From Siphonodentalium dalli (Eukaryota; Mollusca; Scaphopoda; Gadilida; Siphonodentaliidae), in the NCBI GenBank assembly GCA_032622095.1, contig CP136069.1, positions 65,683,319 to 65,747,318 of the forward strand: DNA of 64,000 nt, written 5' to 3'. The position numbers and the translations under genes were made by a program. The notes beneath the pieces are model-generated. The model was not told the DNA's origin, did no database searches, and was given only the letters and a program-made list of their open reading frames with translations. Below, piece after piece: positions 56,301 through 59,574 of this stretch (the stretch's first letter is position 1; every line of letters begins with the position of its first letter).

Positions 56301-59274
56301 GATAAAATTCCATAACATTTCCAAAACCAAACCTGGAAATAGTGTTTATTACATTACAATTCATACCAAGAAAATTTAAATAAATGTTACCAGAATCTTG
56401 CAGAAGACACGAAAAGCCATAAGAATTTTCAAAAAAATAATAAAAAATTATTTCAAGCCTGCATACAGACCATAATTTTTTCTGATGTAACCAAAACCAG
56501 ACATTTATATGTGTGACATTTGCAGAGTGAGGTGCACAGCAGGCTATCATCACCCAATTCACCCTCTGGGAACTTCATTCTGCTTAGGTTTCAACTGCTA
56601 TGGGTTGGTTAATTGATTGGGGTTTAAAGTCGCTTTCAGCAACTAAGGCCATATCACGATAATGCCATTTTTAGATTTATTCTTGGTCAAGGACATGATC
56701 TAGTAGATTACATCAGGAAGCCCCAGTCATCGACCATTTATGTTTGTATCAATTAGTATCCTCAAAAAACATGTGAATAATATCTGGAGTTATACCTCTT
56801 TTCAAATTAAAATCTGTTGATTATTTTGATGTCTAGATAATTGCTTTAGTTATTGTTATTTAATACTAGCTTTCAATTTTTTGGATGTGGCTTAATCTTA
56901 ATCATCTGAAAATGGGGTTAGAATTTTGTTCCGGTCCAATCATTTCTAACAGAGATACGGGATACCCATTTTAGACTTAGTATTTATTGATTATTCTGGT
57001 GTTCTATGAATGTAGATGAGAAACATTTCATATTAGAATGCAGTAAACTTATCTGAACTGAGAGGTTAAAGCTCATGGAAGCTATCAAAGAGGTGACTCC
57101 TATTTTTAATAATTACAATGATGATGAGAAGGTTATATATATGTTTAGCTCACATGACATGGATATCAATAACATAATTTTATTTTAACACAATTCACTT
57201 TTATCCTGGTCATTCATATTCCTAGTCATCATAAATATATGACAAATAATAAGACTTTCAAGTTTTATTAATCTTAGCCCATAATTGTTCTCAAATGTTA
57301 TTATTTCTATTATGTATTTATATTATGTTTGTTTCGTTTTGGTGGTAATCCTCATTTCTGATTTTATACCAATAAAAAAATTTGAATTTGAATCTAAATT
57401 TGAGTTAGCAATGTACTAGTAGACAGTGGGAATCAAAGATTGGGGGGGGGGGGGGGGGTGGCATATGTTGATGCCTAGCACAAATCATGGCATCCCTTTC
57501 TGGTTGGAATCTCTGTATTTGATTGTCTGTATTAGATACCATGTATAATGATTTTTTATTTTTTATTTTTATTGAAATCAAGAACACAAGAACATGAACA
57601 TGCACAAGGCATGTTTGACAATAAACAAAACCAAACTGTTAACACATATATACACAATTTCACACACAGGTAAATGGGGTCATAGGAAGAGTCAGTCATG
57701 ACTATACCGGTATCACCCTCTATTAATGTTATACTGATTTGTAATTGTACTTTCCATGTGTGTATATTGTAAATAAAATTATCCTGTCCTATTTGTAATA
57801 AAAATATTTAAAGTTGTTCCTGTTTTCGTTTGGGGGGGGGGGGGGGAGGGGATATCAGATAAGGTTAGAATAGAAGGGTGTAGAAGGTTGGGGTAGAGAG
57901 ATAGAAAGATAGATGAGTGAAGTGAGTTGGATTCAAACATGTAAGTACCATTTTAGAGTTCTTTGTCTATATTGGATACCTTGAAATCAGCTTGAGTGAA
58001 ACAAAATCTTACATATTCTGGAAGGTGGGTGGGTAATGAGGGACATATATTGATGATACATTGGTGCACATCACATCACATCCCATAAGTAAGATTCTTT
58101 ACACTTGATTCTAAAAGCCACAGCATTATATTCTGTCTATATTAAGATACCTCGGAACAGACATGAGTGATCATTTCCTGCACCAGCAGACCATCAAAAG
58201 CACTGAAGTCCTTGATATACTTAAAGTCTCCTTTGATATGCTTTGAACTAGAAGCTAAGATAACACTCTCAACACAGAGAGTTTATGTCAATAAATCGGA
58301 GATCTATCAATATTGCTGTTCACTGTAGCATTTGACAGCTAGATCAGTTGAGTTAGGATGCTGAAATACTGTAAGCCTTTTGTGTTCGCTGGGTCTCATC
58401 CAGATTATGCTTAAGACAAACATATACAATGCCAGCAAGTGCACTTAAAGTGTGGGGTAGCTTCACTAAATTCAGCCTCTGGCAACCTCATTCTGGAAAT
58501 GACAGACACACTATTTCCAAGTCTGGGTTTAGTGTGCCTGTCTTTTGCAAAATTGGGTCTCAAGAGGGTGAATTTAGTGACGCTATCCCGCATAGCAGGC
58601 TATCATCACTAGATTCACCATCTGGGGGACCTCATTCTGCTTAGGTCTCATCTTCTCTGGAAAGTTTCTTTATTATCAAATTCCTATAGAAACTTCTTAA
58701 CAAAGATTCTATTTCTTTTTAAGTTTAGTTTCTCTATATTCCCAAATTGGCAGACAACACATTGCATAATCGAGGTTCCCAATGGGTGTACATCACAATA
58801 TTCACCATTCAATCTGAGTCTATGTCTCCCATAGCAGATGAGGACATGCATATTGAGGTCCCCAGAGGGTGAATTTGGTGATGCTAGCCCACTATGTGGG
58901 ATAGCATCACTAAATTCACCCTCTGGAGACCTCATTCTGCAAATGAGAGGAACACTAAACTCAGACTTGACTATTTCAAGGCTTGGGTAACTTGTATACA
59001 TGCATATCTGTTCTGATTTCAATAAAATCACCAATGAGCGGAACACATTTCTATATCCACAAGCCAAACATCGTTTTCCGAGGGGAGGAGCGTTAGGGAT
59101 AAATAAGGATAGAATATAAAATGCTAATGCCATTGGTGACTCACCTGTGTCGTATATCGTAAGCACCATAGCAGTCTTGGAACGTATGAGCAGGAAACTC
59201 ATTGTGAATGCCTTGCGCTGACATGAAATACTGCCATTTTAGACTAGGACAATAGTGAATGTTGCTTCTCCAAA
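19795..59274 (-). CDS. CACHD1: CACHD1-like VWA/Cache membrane protein, 26 exons, 5' end outside window
   Basis: Homologue of vertebrate CACHD1, an alpha2delta-related type I membrane protein. In the family it is reported to modulate voltage-gated calcium channels at the cell surface and to act with Frizzled/LRP6 in Wnt signalling. I identified 26 exons, listed individually. All junctions are GT-AG and every phase agrees, giving a 3,479-base coding segment with 1,158 complete codons and a stop. Domains in order (numbering the split first codon as 1): VWA_N end (1-44), VWA with MIDAS DHGNS at 63-67, first Cache region (about 243-472), second Cache region (about 473-746), cysteine-rich region (about 747-905), transmembrane helix (about 918-938), cytosolic tail to 1159. 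Human CACHD1 has about 1,274 residues, so the signal peptide and about 200 residues lie beyond 64000. Paralogous CACNA2D genes fit less well: the [19 protein letters not shown] cysteine block and the [15 protein letters not shown] tail motif are CACHD1 hallmarks. Confidence 0.95.
20343..21616 (-). other. Intron 25
   Basis: Contains the core-bearing S2 shell element at 21067-21514. The remainder is AT-rich with no other feature recognised. Confidence 0.7.
21067..21514. mobile_element. S2 shell (TTAA, piggyBac-like) containing the palindromic core
   Basis: Left end TTAACCCTTTCAGTGCCAGG then TCCGATTTTTGTATCAACCC. Right end CCCCTGGCACTGAAAGGGCT. Inside is one copy of the core palindrome (CCAATGCATTCTCTTATATA, 21119-21185) followed by an AT-rich tract. 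The same shell without the core occurs at 50105-50253. Confidence 0.85.
21617..21844 (-). CDS. CACHD1: CACHD1-like exon 25: transmembrane helix
   Basis: Begins in the split alanine, [20 protein letters not shown]. The membrane segment is [20 protein letters not shown], followed by basic HRNTHQYIS and acidic [15 protein letters not shown] in the cytosol. The [12 protein letters not shown] motif is strongly conserved in CACHD1. Donor GTAATA. Confidence 0.93.
22016..22095. repeat. Imperfect inverted repeat, GGCTACGGCAATC / GATTGCCGAAGCC
   Basis: A short GC-rich hairpin-like segment in intron 24, repeating CGGCAAT-type words in both orientations. Function unknown. Confidence 0.4.
22349..22710. 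mobile_element. M1 MITE, right end lost
   Basis: Starts CAAGCCTTGAGATAGTGTC and continues as typical M1. It breaks off after GATGCTAGCC near 22710, so the terminal inverted partner is missing. Confidence 0.8.
22739..22996. mobile_element. M4 TTAA element
   Basis: TTAACCCTTTCAATACTAAATGG at the left and TTTGGTATAGAATGGGTTAA at the right, the ends of the M4 family (TTAACCCTTTCTATACTAAAT). The interior holds AACAAGTTCAAGAAATGACC-type inverted words. TTAA with CCCTTT ends is piggyBac-like. Confidence 0.75.
23045..23255. mobile_element. M2 foldback MITE, full length
   Basis: CAGTAATGCCCTAAATAATC to GTGCATTACTG, flanked by TA. The arms match almost completely around GAAAGCTCTCACTGAGAGC. Confidence 0.88.
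23369..23623. mobile_element. S1 shell with core palindrome
   Basis: TTAACCCTTTCATGACGGGA at the left; CTCCAGTCATGGAATGGTTAA at the right. It has two copies of the core half-sites (TATAAGAGAATGCA and complement) separated by GTCAAGGTAAATATTCTTAG. Confidence 0.85.
23709..23854 (-). CDS. CACHD1: CACHD1-like exon 24: second cysteine block
   Basis: Reads [20 protein letters not shown], then [20 protein letters not shown]. It matches the family's DC.GV..CEWC...YC....CFGGI.GA..PY signature (PSI-like cysteines). Note that the longest uninterrupted frame here is a different, false one. The acceptor is only 19 nt from an inserted M1 element. Confidence 0.9.
23874..24316. mobile_element. M1 MITE next to exon 24 acceptor
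   Basis: Starts CAAGCCTTCAAGTAGTG and ends TTTCATGGTTTG. Flanks ATGGTGAT and ATGGTAAA are partly alike (5 of 8). It lies 19 nt upstream of the exon 24 splice acceptor. Confidence 0.85.
24751..24867 (-). CDS. CACHD1: CACHD1-like exon 23
   Basis: Reads [20 protein letters not shown], then [19 protein letters not shown]. It is equivalent to the NPSCE...LHQCVNSRC segment of vertebrate CACHD1. Donor GTAAGT is consensus. Confidence 0.92.
25088..25203 (-). CDS. CACHD1: CACHD1-like exon 22: first cysteine block
   Basis: Contains [20 protein letters not shown] and [19 protein letters not shown]. It has nine cysteines in 38 residues, almost unchanged from vertebrate CACHD1 and a strong identifier of the gene. 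Confidence 0.95.
25275..25372. mobile_element. M1 fragment
   Basis: GACATTTGCAGAATGAGGTC through TTCACCTTCTGGGTACC. One palindromic end block only. Confidence 0.75.
25450..25725. mobile_element. S1 shell with reduced core
   Basis: Left GTTTCATGACAGAAGCTGCG (its TTAA decayed), right CTCCTGTCATGAAAGGGTTAA. The interior is mostly AT-rich, with CAATGCATTCTCTTATATAT near 25650. Confidence 0.75.
26088..26174 (-). CDS. CACHD1: CACHD1-like exon 21
   Basis: Reads [20 protein letters not shown], then ATAFCPCSM. The family motif is (I/V)PGTNAF(I/V)GIVNETC...FC.CSM. Donor GTGAGT. Confidence 0.94.
26720..26929. mobile_element. M6 inverted-repeat MITE, about 210 bp
   Basis: TTTTAAAGGGGTACTGTACA at the left, GTGTACAGTACCCCTTTAAA at the right. 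The interior has CATGTTGTTTGCATCGTTCA and ATTCATTCATTTGTTGCATA. It shares its right terminal TTTAAAG with the M5 copy that follows. Confidence 0.8.
26924..27387. mobile_element. M5 long-hairpin MITE, second copy
   Basis: TTTAAAGGTACTCAATCCGA ... TCGGACTGAGTACCTTTAA. The arms of about 200 bp pair nearly perfectly around a loop at 27155-27170. It ends 24 bp from exon 20. Confidence 0.87.
27412..27477 (-). CDS. CACHD1: CACHD1-like exon 20
   Basis: A short in-phase exon of 22 codons: [20 protein letters not shown] then YQ. It matches FNTS...LTNLVHG.HC in CACHD1. Confidence 0.92.
27525..28125. repeat. Repeat with GTTCATATTTGTT blocks and GACGGACA tail
   Basis: The block ATTGAAATCGGTTCATATTT (and variants) with TTAAGTCGGACAGAATTTTC occurs three times (near 27676, 27828, 27985). 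It ends ATGGACGGACACA and a poly-C run. The layout resembles widespread mollusc repeats with GGACGGAC tails. No protein is seen. Confidence 0.6.
28393..29833 (+). mobile_element. Pogo/Tigger-like DNA transposon relic
   Basis: Termini CCGTACTGACC and GGTCAGTACGG are flanked by TA on both sides. A short plus-strand relic (28986 onward) reads [20 protein letters not shown], like the N-terminal helix-turn-helix of CENP-B/pogo transposases. At 29089-29200, in shifting frames, [13 protein letters not shown] and [15 protein letters not shown] resemble the DDE segment W(M/L)....FL.WL...LL.LD..R.H. Most of the gene between is missing. A TATAAACTATAGA tandem repeat lies at 29434-29478. Confidence 0.6.
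29836..30255. mobile_element. Possible hAT-like MITE with AGGGCCCTGCAAAT end
   Basis: The right end TTGATTTGCAGGGCCCTAG resembles the GCAGGGCCCTA end of the element at 61577-62155. Internal GATTCAAAT words occur in both orientations. The left terminus (near AGCCCTAAGAATCG) is uncertain. Confidence 0.4.
30803..30901 (-). CDS. CACHD1: CACHD1-like exon 19
   Basis: Exactly 33 codons: [20 protein letters not shown], then [13 protein letters not shown]. The [11 protein letters not shown]...KK.LCN.F.DRTVQR block is nearly invariant in CACHD1. Confidence 0.95.
30956..31357. mobile_element. S3 shell with two core palindromes
   Basis: TTAACCCTTTACCCAACAAA at the left, TCTGTTGGGTAAAGGGTTAA at the right. 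Inside, the core palindrome occurs at 31108-31176 and in the reverse setting at 31259-31327, separated by an AT-rich stretch. Its right TTAA is the left TTAA of the next element. Confidence 0.88.
31354..31828. mobile_element. S1-like shell abutting the S3 element
   Basis: TTAACCCTTTGATGACTGAT at the left, CCATCATGAAAGGTTTAA at the right. It has two core half-palindromes and about 260 bp of AAAGAATGTAAGAAAAA-type tandem AT-rich filler. Confidence 0.8.
32090..32317. mobile_element. M4 TTAA element, clean copy
   Basis: TTAACCCTGTCTATACTAAAT at the left, GAGTATAGAAAGGATTAA at the right. The interior has TCGTTTGTTGAACTTATTAT and GACTGAGTGGGAGAATCCAT. It ends 14 bp from exon 18. Confidence 0.8.
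32332..32431 (-). CDS. CACHD1: CACHD1-like exon 18: Cache motif
   Basis: [20 protein letters not shown] then [19 protein letters not shown](I/V)AHP is the classical dCache signature near the ligand pocket. Donor GTGAGC. Confidence 0.95.
33110..33480. repeat. Tandem duplication, about 185 bp x 2
   Basis: Both halves carry AAAATGCACCTCTGTGCATG / AAAATATACCTCTGTGCATG, GAAACAGACGCTCTGTCA and TCATGTGAC. Divergence is moderate, so the duplication is not recent. Confidence 0.65.
33623..33745 (-). CDS. CACHD1: CACHD1-like exon 17
   Basis: [20 protein letters not shown] then [21 protein letters not shown]. It matches VAVMGIDFTLRYFYKVL in CACHD1 (second Cache region). Donor GTTAGT; the last lysine is split with exon 18. 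Confidence 0.94.
33818..33976. repeat. Imperfect hairpin
   Basis: TTATACGGAATTTATCAACC pairs with GGTTGATAAATTACGTATAA around TTCGATTTGAGCCGAGGTTT. It is followed by CACATGATCA and a GACGTCATCG box at 34070. Possibly one end of an undefined element. Confidence 0.5.
34313..34482. mobile_element. M2 foldback MITE, centre deleted
   Basis: CAGTAATGCCCTAAATAATC ... GGGCATTACTG flanked by TA. Part of the right inner arm is missing after GAAAGCTCTCAGTG. Confidence 0.85.
34560..34825. mobile_element. M1 MITE, internally deleted, 266 bp
   Basis: CAAGCCTGCAAATAGTGTG to CACTATTTGCAGGCTTG. Flanking sequences share TGGTCA/GGGTCA words, but an 8-bp duplication is not clear. Confidence 0.82.
34927..35037 (-). 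CDS. CACHD1: CACHD1-like exon 16
   Basis: [20 protein letters not shown] then [17 protein letters not shown]. The PYLDVGG.GY(V/I)VTISHT block is a dCache hallmark conserved in CACHD1. Donor GTACGT. Confidence 0.95.
35753..35832. mobile_element. S1 shell, left part only
   Basis: TTAACCCTTTCATGACGGGA then GGCATTAAAGATCCTGTGCC and CATTCTCTTATATATGCGAG, then broken. Confidence 0.75.
36160..36297. mobile_element. S1 shell, right part
   Basis: TAGGCCAATGTATTTTCTTA through GGCTCCAGTCATGGTAGGG and TTAA. The left half is missing. It may be the separated partner of the 35753 piece. Confidence 0.7.
36878..36961 (-). CDS. CACHD1: CACHD1-like exon 15
   Basis: [20 protein letters not shown] then [15 protein letters not shown].(Y/F)PG...(K)..FDP..R.W is the pre-Cache block of the family. 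Tryptophan codon split with exon 16. Confidence 0.94.
37090..37216. mobile_element. M1 fragment, one end block
   Basis: GAGCCTAGATATAGTGTCTG, GAATGAGGTCCCCAGAGGGT and the inverted partner ending CTCATTCTGCTTAGGCC. Confidence 0.75.
37342..37742. mobile_element. S3 shell with two core palindromes, second copy
   Basis: TTAACCCTTTACCCAACAGA ... TTTGTTGGGTAAAGGGTTAA. Core palindromes lie at 37371-37440 and 37523-37590. The right arm retains CCGGTTCCAATGATATCCAT, which is the inverted form of sequence in the 30956 copy. Confidence 0.88.
37977..38074 (-). CDS. CACHD1: CACHD1-like exon 14
   Basis: [20 protein letters not shown] then [13 protein letters not shown]. It corresponds to SVRNEVMAT..(V)TDEWM....(L)..YIVRR in vertebrates. 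Last Arg codon split. Confidence 0.92.
38258..38440. mobile_element. M2 foldback MITE variant
   Basis: CAGTGATGCCCAAAGTAATT ... GGGCATTACTG flanked by TA. The outer arm differs (GACCACTTAACC) from the main subfamily, but the two arms have co-varied. Confidence 0.82.
39265..39407 (-). CDS. CACHD1: CACHD1-like exon 13
   Basis: [40 protein letters not shown] then ITNPGLK. It matches the (P/E)YEHLSQPETKRMV.(H)Y.AYL.D.T.LI.NPGLK block. The acceptor is TATTATAG. Sequence upstream is intron even though another frame is open across it. Confidence 0.94.
39655..40030. repeat. Tandem repeat, three units of about 130-160 bp, in intron 12
   Basis: Each unit contains TTACAACCCATGGGTACA-type, GTACATGTGGTTACTTCTGG and a TATTATTATTG tract. 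The array ends about 45 bp before exon 12's donor side. Confidence 0.7.
40073..40162 (-). CDS. CACHD1: CACHD1-like exon 12
   Basis: [20 protein letters not shown] then LHSKQLSTI. It matches the LLYHRLDLL...CLHFKQLATL segment of CACHD1. Strong pyrimidine tract at the acceptor; donor GTACGT. Confidence 0.92.
40242..40454. mobile_element. M2 foldback MITE, near-perfect 213-bp palindrome
   Basis: CAGTAATGCCCTAAGTAATC to GGGCATTACTG with TA flanks. The arms meet at CGGAAAACTCTCCCCGAGAG. It is the best palindrome in the window, with only a few mismatches. Confidence 0.9.
40462..40590. mobile_element. M1 fragment, right end
   Basis: CAACTTCAACTGCGGAACAA, GAGGCCTAAGCAGAATGAGG and terminal TATTTCAAGGCTTG. 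Confidence 0.75.
40715..40920. repeat. 'GGGCCATAACTC' repeat, SINE-like
   Basis: AAAGGGCCATAACTCTGGTA, then a body ending ATGATGGACAGATACA. Relatives occur at 44733-44935 and 48820-49030. These repeats have no ORF and end in GGACAGA-type tails. Confidence 0.55.
41010..41402. mobile_element. M5 hairpin MITE, diverged copy
   Basis: TTTAAAGGTACACAATCCAA at the left; GGGTTCCGCGACTTGAATCA, TTTTTTACCCCCAGAAGCCA and CGGATTATGCATCTTTAA at the right. The left arm is poorly preserved. Confidence 0.65.
41550..41628 (-). CDS. CACHD1: CACHD1-like exon 11
   Basis: [20 protein letters not shown] then ELKNLY. It matches the (D)TSFILCIVVI.PE.PVKQLKNL strand of the first Cache region. Donor GTTTGT is weak. 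Confidence 0.9.
42037..42148 (-). CDS. CACHD1: CACHD1-like exon 10
   Basis: [20 protein letters not shown] then [17 protein letters not shown]. It lies between the two conserved Cache blocks and is less conserved, but the frame and consensus donor GTAAGT fit, and phases match both neighbours. Confidence 0.88.
42249..42261. repeat. Poly-G tract
   Basis: Uninterrupted G run in intron 9. Confidence 0.9.
42518..42582. mobile_element. M1 end fragment
   Basis: AAGCCTTGGTGTCTGTAATT then GAATGAGGTCCCAAGAGGG. One end only. Confidence 0.7.
42642..43028 (+). mobile_element. SINE-like insertion flanked by 36-bp direct repeats
   Basis: CATACTGAGTCCGTGCCTCC (and 16 more bases) occurs on both sides, at 42604-42641 and 43026-43063. 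Inside are pol III-like boxes: TAGCCGATGTGG (A-box-like, 42818) and GGGTTCGAACCCC (B-box, 42879). A second GGGTTCGAACCC lies at 42739. The host sequence is an S1-type element. A functional tRNA is unlikely because no acceptor stem forms. Confidence 0.6.
43614..43737 (-). CDS. CACHD1: CACHD1-like exon 9: first Cache motif
   Basis: [20 protein letters not shown] then [20 protein letters not shown]. With the split Gly of exon 8 it gives GYTIMHPS, equivalent to GYTLMHPSLTRP and HTDI.H(Y)E in CACHD1. Confidence 0.95.
44222..44371 (-). CDS. CACHD1: CACHD1-like exon 8: first Cache core
   Basis: [40 protein letters not shown] then SYAFLIDTN. It matches the L..(T)VS.PCY...L(L)GIVGVD(V)...ED(V)TYYQ...SY(T)FLID(D) strand order. 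Donor GTTTGT. Confidence 0.95.
44733..44935. repeat. 'GGGCCATAACTC' SINE-like repeat with GACAGACGGACA tail
   Basis: GGGCCATAACTCAGTTAAAA, TTTGGGCTGAGAAACTCACA, then CAGACAGACAGACGGACAAA. Related to repeats at 40715 and 48820. Confidence 0.6.
45227..45456. mobile_element. M4 TTAA element
   Basis: TTAACCCTTTCTATACTAAA at the left; ACTGAATGGGAGACAGAGTT and AGGGTTAA at the right. Its right TTAA is also the left TTAA of the next S1 element. Confidence 0.75.
45453..45815. mobile_element. S1 shell with core, rearranged
   Basis: TTAATCCTTCCATGACTGGA, then core CCAATGCATTCTCTTATATA with complement, a second half palindrome, GGCACAGGATCTTTAATGCT twice and GCTCCAGTCATGAAA. An internal duplication (45658-45720 resembling 45750-45812) enlarges it. 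It ends 21 bp from exon 7. Confidence 0.78.
45836..45968 (-). CDS. CACHD1: CACHD1-like exon 7
   Basis: [40 protein letters not shown] then LADQ. It matches the L.NLETTVGRFYT.LPN...(D)E..FS.PF.D segment leading into the first Cache fold. Donor GTTTGT. Confidence 0.93.
46350..46803. mobile_element. S4 shell with two core palindromes and 7-bp target duplication
   Basis: TGACCCGCCATATCAAATCC at the left, GGATTTGATATGGTGGGTC at the right, with AAATATG on each side (46343-46349, 46804-46810). Inside are the same core palindromes as in the S1-S3 shells, at 46401-46470 and 46687-46755. The ends are unrelated to TTAACCC. Confidence 0.85.
47190..47290 (-). CDS. CACHD1: CACHD1-like exon 6: end of VWA
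   Basis: [20 protein letters not shown] then [13 protein letters not shown]. It corresponds to (G)LKELAFLRDLAEQNSGKY(G)V.....LPV. Donor GTTAGT. Confidence 0.9.
47409..47783. mobile_element. M1 MITE, full
   Basis: AAGCATTCCAAAATTGTGTG to CACAATTTCCATGCTTG. Both end mutations occur in both termini in complementary form, so this is a distinct subfamily or a gene-conversion product. Confidence 0.8.
47806..48022. repeat. Inverted repeat AAGTGCTTTCACAGACCTG / CAGGTCTGTGAAAGCAGCTT
   Basis: Ends pair over about 17 bases. Inner words GGCGGCTGATGCAG and TGCATCAGCCGC also pair. It is a 217-bp MITE-like element that ends 11 bp from the outer exon 5 donor. Confidence 0.65.
48034..48201 (-). CDS. CACHD1: CACHD1-like exon 5: VWA, two tandem donors
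   Basis: [40 protein letters not shown] then YAVID. It matches (D)MVI(I)YLSAG......VLQ(V)INEEN....NSVMILTYALM. Two donors exist: GATA|GTGAGT after 48064 and, 30 bp further, GATA|GTAAGT after 48034, created by a tandem copy of the exon edge. Using the outer one adds ten in-frame residues ([10 protein letters not shown]). Both give the same phase to exon 6. The shorter form (48064-48201) matches vertebrate length better. Confidence 0.9.
48567..48670. repeat. Tandem duplication of exon 4 edge and donor
   Basis: TTATATGTTAGTAATACATA followed by CCATGAAGTAGG occurs twice (48573-48611 and 48631-48671). The second copy is the real exon 4 end. The first is a decoy with CAGCAACACCATGAAG in place of CCAGTAATACCATGAAG. 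Confidence 0.8.
48652..48726 (-). CDS. CACHD1: CACHD1-like exon 4: VWA
   Basis: [20 protein letters not shown] then HGIT. It matches PTQHAVGFQKAFQLI in vertebrates. Donor GTATGT. Confidence 0.9.
48820..49030. repeat. 'GGGCCATAACTG' SINE-like repeat with GGACGGACCGA tail
   Basis: AAAAAGGGCCATAACTGGTG, poly-G (48868-48879), CATACCAAATTTCATTCCTT, then GGACAGACGGTCGGACGG. Third member of this repeat group. Confidence 0.6.
49031..50008 (-). other. Intron 3, unannotated part
   Basis: AT-rich. I found no exon or element in it, although AACATATATGTCATTCTAC words repeat near 49850-49920. The ORF at 49090-49314 has no family resemblance. Confidence 0.5.
50009..50290. mobile_element. S1 shell interrupted by an S2 shell
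   Basis: TTAACCCTTTCATGCCTGGA at the left, ACATGAAAGGGTTAA at the right, and one core half (CCAATGCATTCTCTTATATA). The S2 element at 50105-50253 lies in its core. Confidence 0.82.
50105..50253. mobile_element. S2 shell without core (149 bp)
   Basis: TTAACCCTTTCAGTGCCATG, CCGATTTTTGTATCAACC ... GGGTTGATACAAAAATCGGA, CTTGGCACTGAAAGGGTTAA. The terminal inverted repeats are nearly perfect over 40 bases. There is no core palindrome, unlike the copy at 21067-21514. Confidence 0.88.
50304..50439 (-). CDS. CACHD1: CACHD1-like exon 3: VWA
   Basis: [40 protein letters not shown] then LEKQK. It matches ISVLTVAD.......C(Y)KTFLSPAT.ETKRKMS.F(V)..(V). It ends 14 bp from an S1 element. Donor GTTAGT. Confidence 0.92.
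50520..50960. mobile_element. M1 MITE, full
   Basis: CAAGCCTGCAAATAGTGTGG to CACTATTTGTAGGCTTG. No clear 8-bp duplication (flanks GATATG / CCTTCA). Confidence 0.82.
51414..51558 (-). CDS. CACHD1: CACHD1-like exon 2: VWA strand 1 with MIDAS
   Basis: [40 protein letters not shown] then HTLSENDR. It carries the metal-ion site D-H-G-N-S (DxGxS), equivalent to DHGAS in human CACHD1. The preceding hydrophobic strand VVIVM is the central VWA beta strand. Donor GTATGT. Confidence 0.95.
51957..52385. mobile_element. Inverted-repeat MITE, AAGGCCAAAACAAAAAAC ends
   Basis: ACTAAGGCCAAAACAAAAAA, CTTCTCTGTTTCCGATA at the left, and TATCGGAAACAAAGAGGTTT then TTTGGCCTAACT at the right. About 35 bases pair. 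It also contains ACAGGCAAGGCAGGCAGG and AGCCAGGCAGGG. Confidence 0.75.
52384..52405. repeat. Copy of the exon 2 acceptor region
   Basis: AGATATCCCTGTAAATATAA repeats the exon 2 start and its acceptor (51551-51572), 833 bp away in the same orientation. It is bordered by the preceding element and a minimal M1. Confidence 0.75.
52408..52462. mobile_element. Minimal M1, 55 bp: two termini only
   Basis: CAAGCCTGGAAATAGTGTG and ACACTATCAAGTCTTG joined by a few bases. An extreme deletion derivative. Confidence 0.75.
52463..53410 (-). other. Intron 1 stretch without recognised feature
   Basis: AT-rich. No exon, ORF with motif or clear repeat was seen. Confidence 0.5.
53528..53579. mobile_element. 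M2 fragment
   Basis: CAGTAATGCCCTAAATAATC then GGATTTAGTCGGAAAT, one arm only, cut by the adjoining M1. Confidence 0.75.
53581..53979. mobile_element. M1 MITE, left terminus lost
   Basis: GACATTTGTAGAATGAGTTC through CACACTATACCACGGTTTG. Internal structure is typical. Confidence 0.8.
54479..54493. repeat. Poly-G tract and GATTCTGTTGG tandem repeat
   Basis: A G run within three copies of TTGATAATGATTCTGTTGG (54460-54560). Confidence 0.8.
55225..55464. mobile_element. S1 shell with core palindromes
   Basis: TTAACCCTTTTGTGACGGGA to GCTCCAGTCATAGAAATGTTAA, with core halves CATATATAAGAGAATGCACT and CCAATGTATTCTCTTTCATA. Confidence 0.82.
55565..55700. repeat. Direct repeat, copy 1 of 2
   Basis: CATACCAAGAAAATCAACAT, AGAATCTTGCAGAAGACTCA, ACAGACCCTGATTTTTTCTG. 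Repeated at 56362-56487. Confidence 0.75.
55704..55976. mobile_element. M1 MITE, internally deleted
   Basis: CAAGCTTGGAAAAAGTGTGT to ACATTATTTCCAGGCTTG. Most of the left palindromic block is missing. Confidence 0.8.
56329..56600. mobile_element. M1 pieces around a second copy of the direct repeat
   Basis: ACCTGGAAATAGTGTTTATT (M1 end) precedes the repeat 56362-56487 (CATACCAAGAAAATTTAAAT). GACATTTGCAGAGTGAGGTG and CACCCTCTGGGAACTTCATT follow. Confidence 0.65.
56601..58440 (-). other. Intron 1 stretch without recognised gene
   Basis: GGTTAATTGATTGGGGTTTA near 56605 looks like the head of an unclassified dispersed repeat. Poly-G runs occur at 57440-57458 and 57832-57846. No exon was found, and the phases of exons 1 and 2 join directly across this interval. 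Confidence 0.5.
58441..58985. mobile_element. M1 MITE with a second M1 inserted in its terminus
   Basis: The outer copy's right end (GACAGACACACTATTTC) is interrupted at 58517 and resumes at 58978 as AAGGCTTG. Confidence 0.85.
58518..58969. mobile_element. M1 MITE (subfamily B) nested in another M1
   Basis: CAAGTCTGGGTTTAGTGTG to CACTAAACTCAGACTTG. ACTATTTC is duplicated exactly on both sides (58510-58517, 58970-58977). Confidence 0.9.
59145..59274 (-). CDS. CACHD1: CACHD1-like exon 1 of this window: VWA_N end
   Basis: [40 protein letters not shown] then RH. It matches (N)LKSNPGIKWQYF(S)..GIF..FPAHKF.C.G.YEHR in CACHD1, the end of the VWA N-terminal domain. Its first codon is split (last two bases TT), so a further upstream exon must exist. 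Donor GTGAGT. Confidence 0.93.
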
Positions 59275-59359
59275 CTGAAAGAAAAGTTAATCGAATGAGT
59301 GACGACATGTTAACCTTTTCTATACTAAATACTCATTTCATGAAGGAAATGTTCAGATA

Positions 59360-59572
59360 CAGTAATGCCATAATTAATCGACTCCATAACCACAGCAGAA
59401 TTATGGGTAATTTTTCAGGATTTAGTCGGAAATATGGCTTGTTGCCATTCATCGGAAAGCTCTCGGCGAGAGCCTTCCGATGAATGGCAACAAGCCATAT
59501 TTCCAACTAAATCCTGAAAAATTACCCATAATTCTGCTGTGGTTATGGAGTCAATTAATTAGGGCATTACTG
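59360..59572. mobile_element. M2 foldback MITE, full length, inside M4
   Basis: CAGTAATGCCATAATTAATC to GGGCATTACTG, TA-flanked. The arms pair almost throughout, around AAGCTCTCGGCGAGAGC. Confidence 0.88.
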
Positions 59573-59574
59573 TA

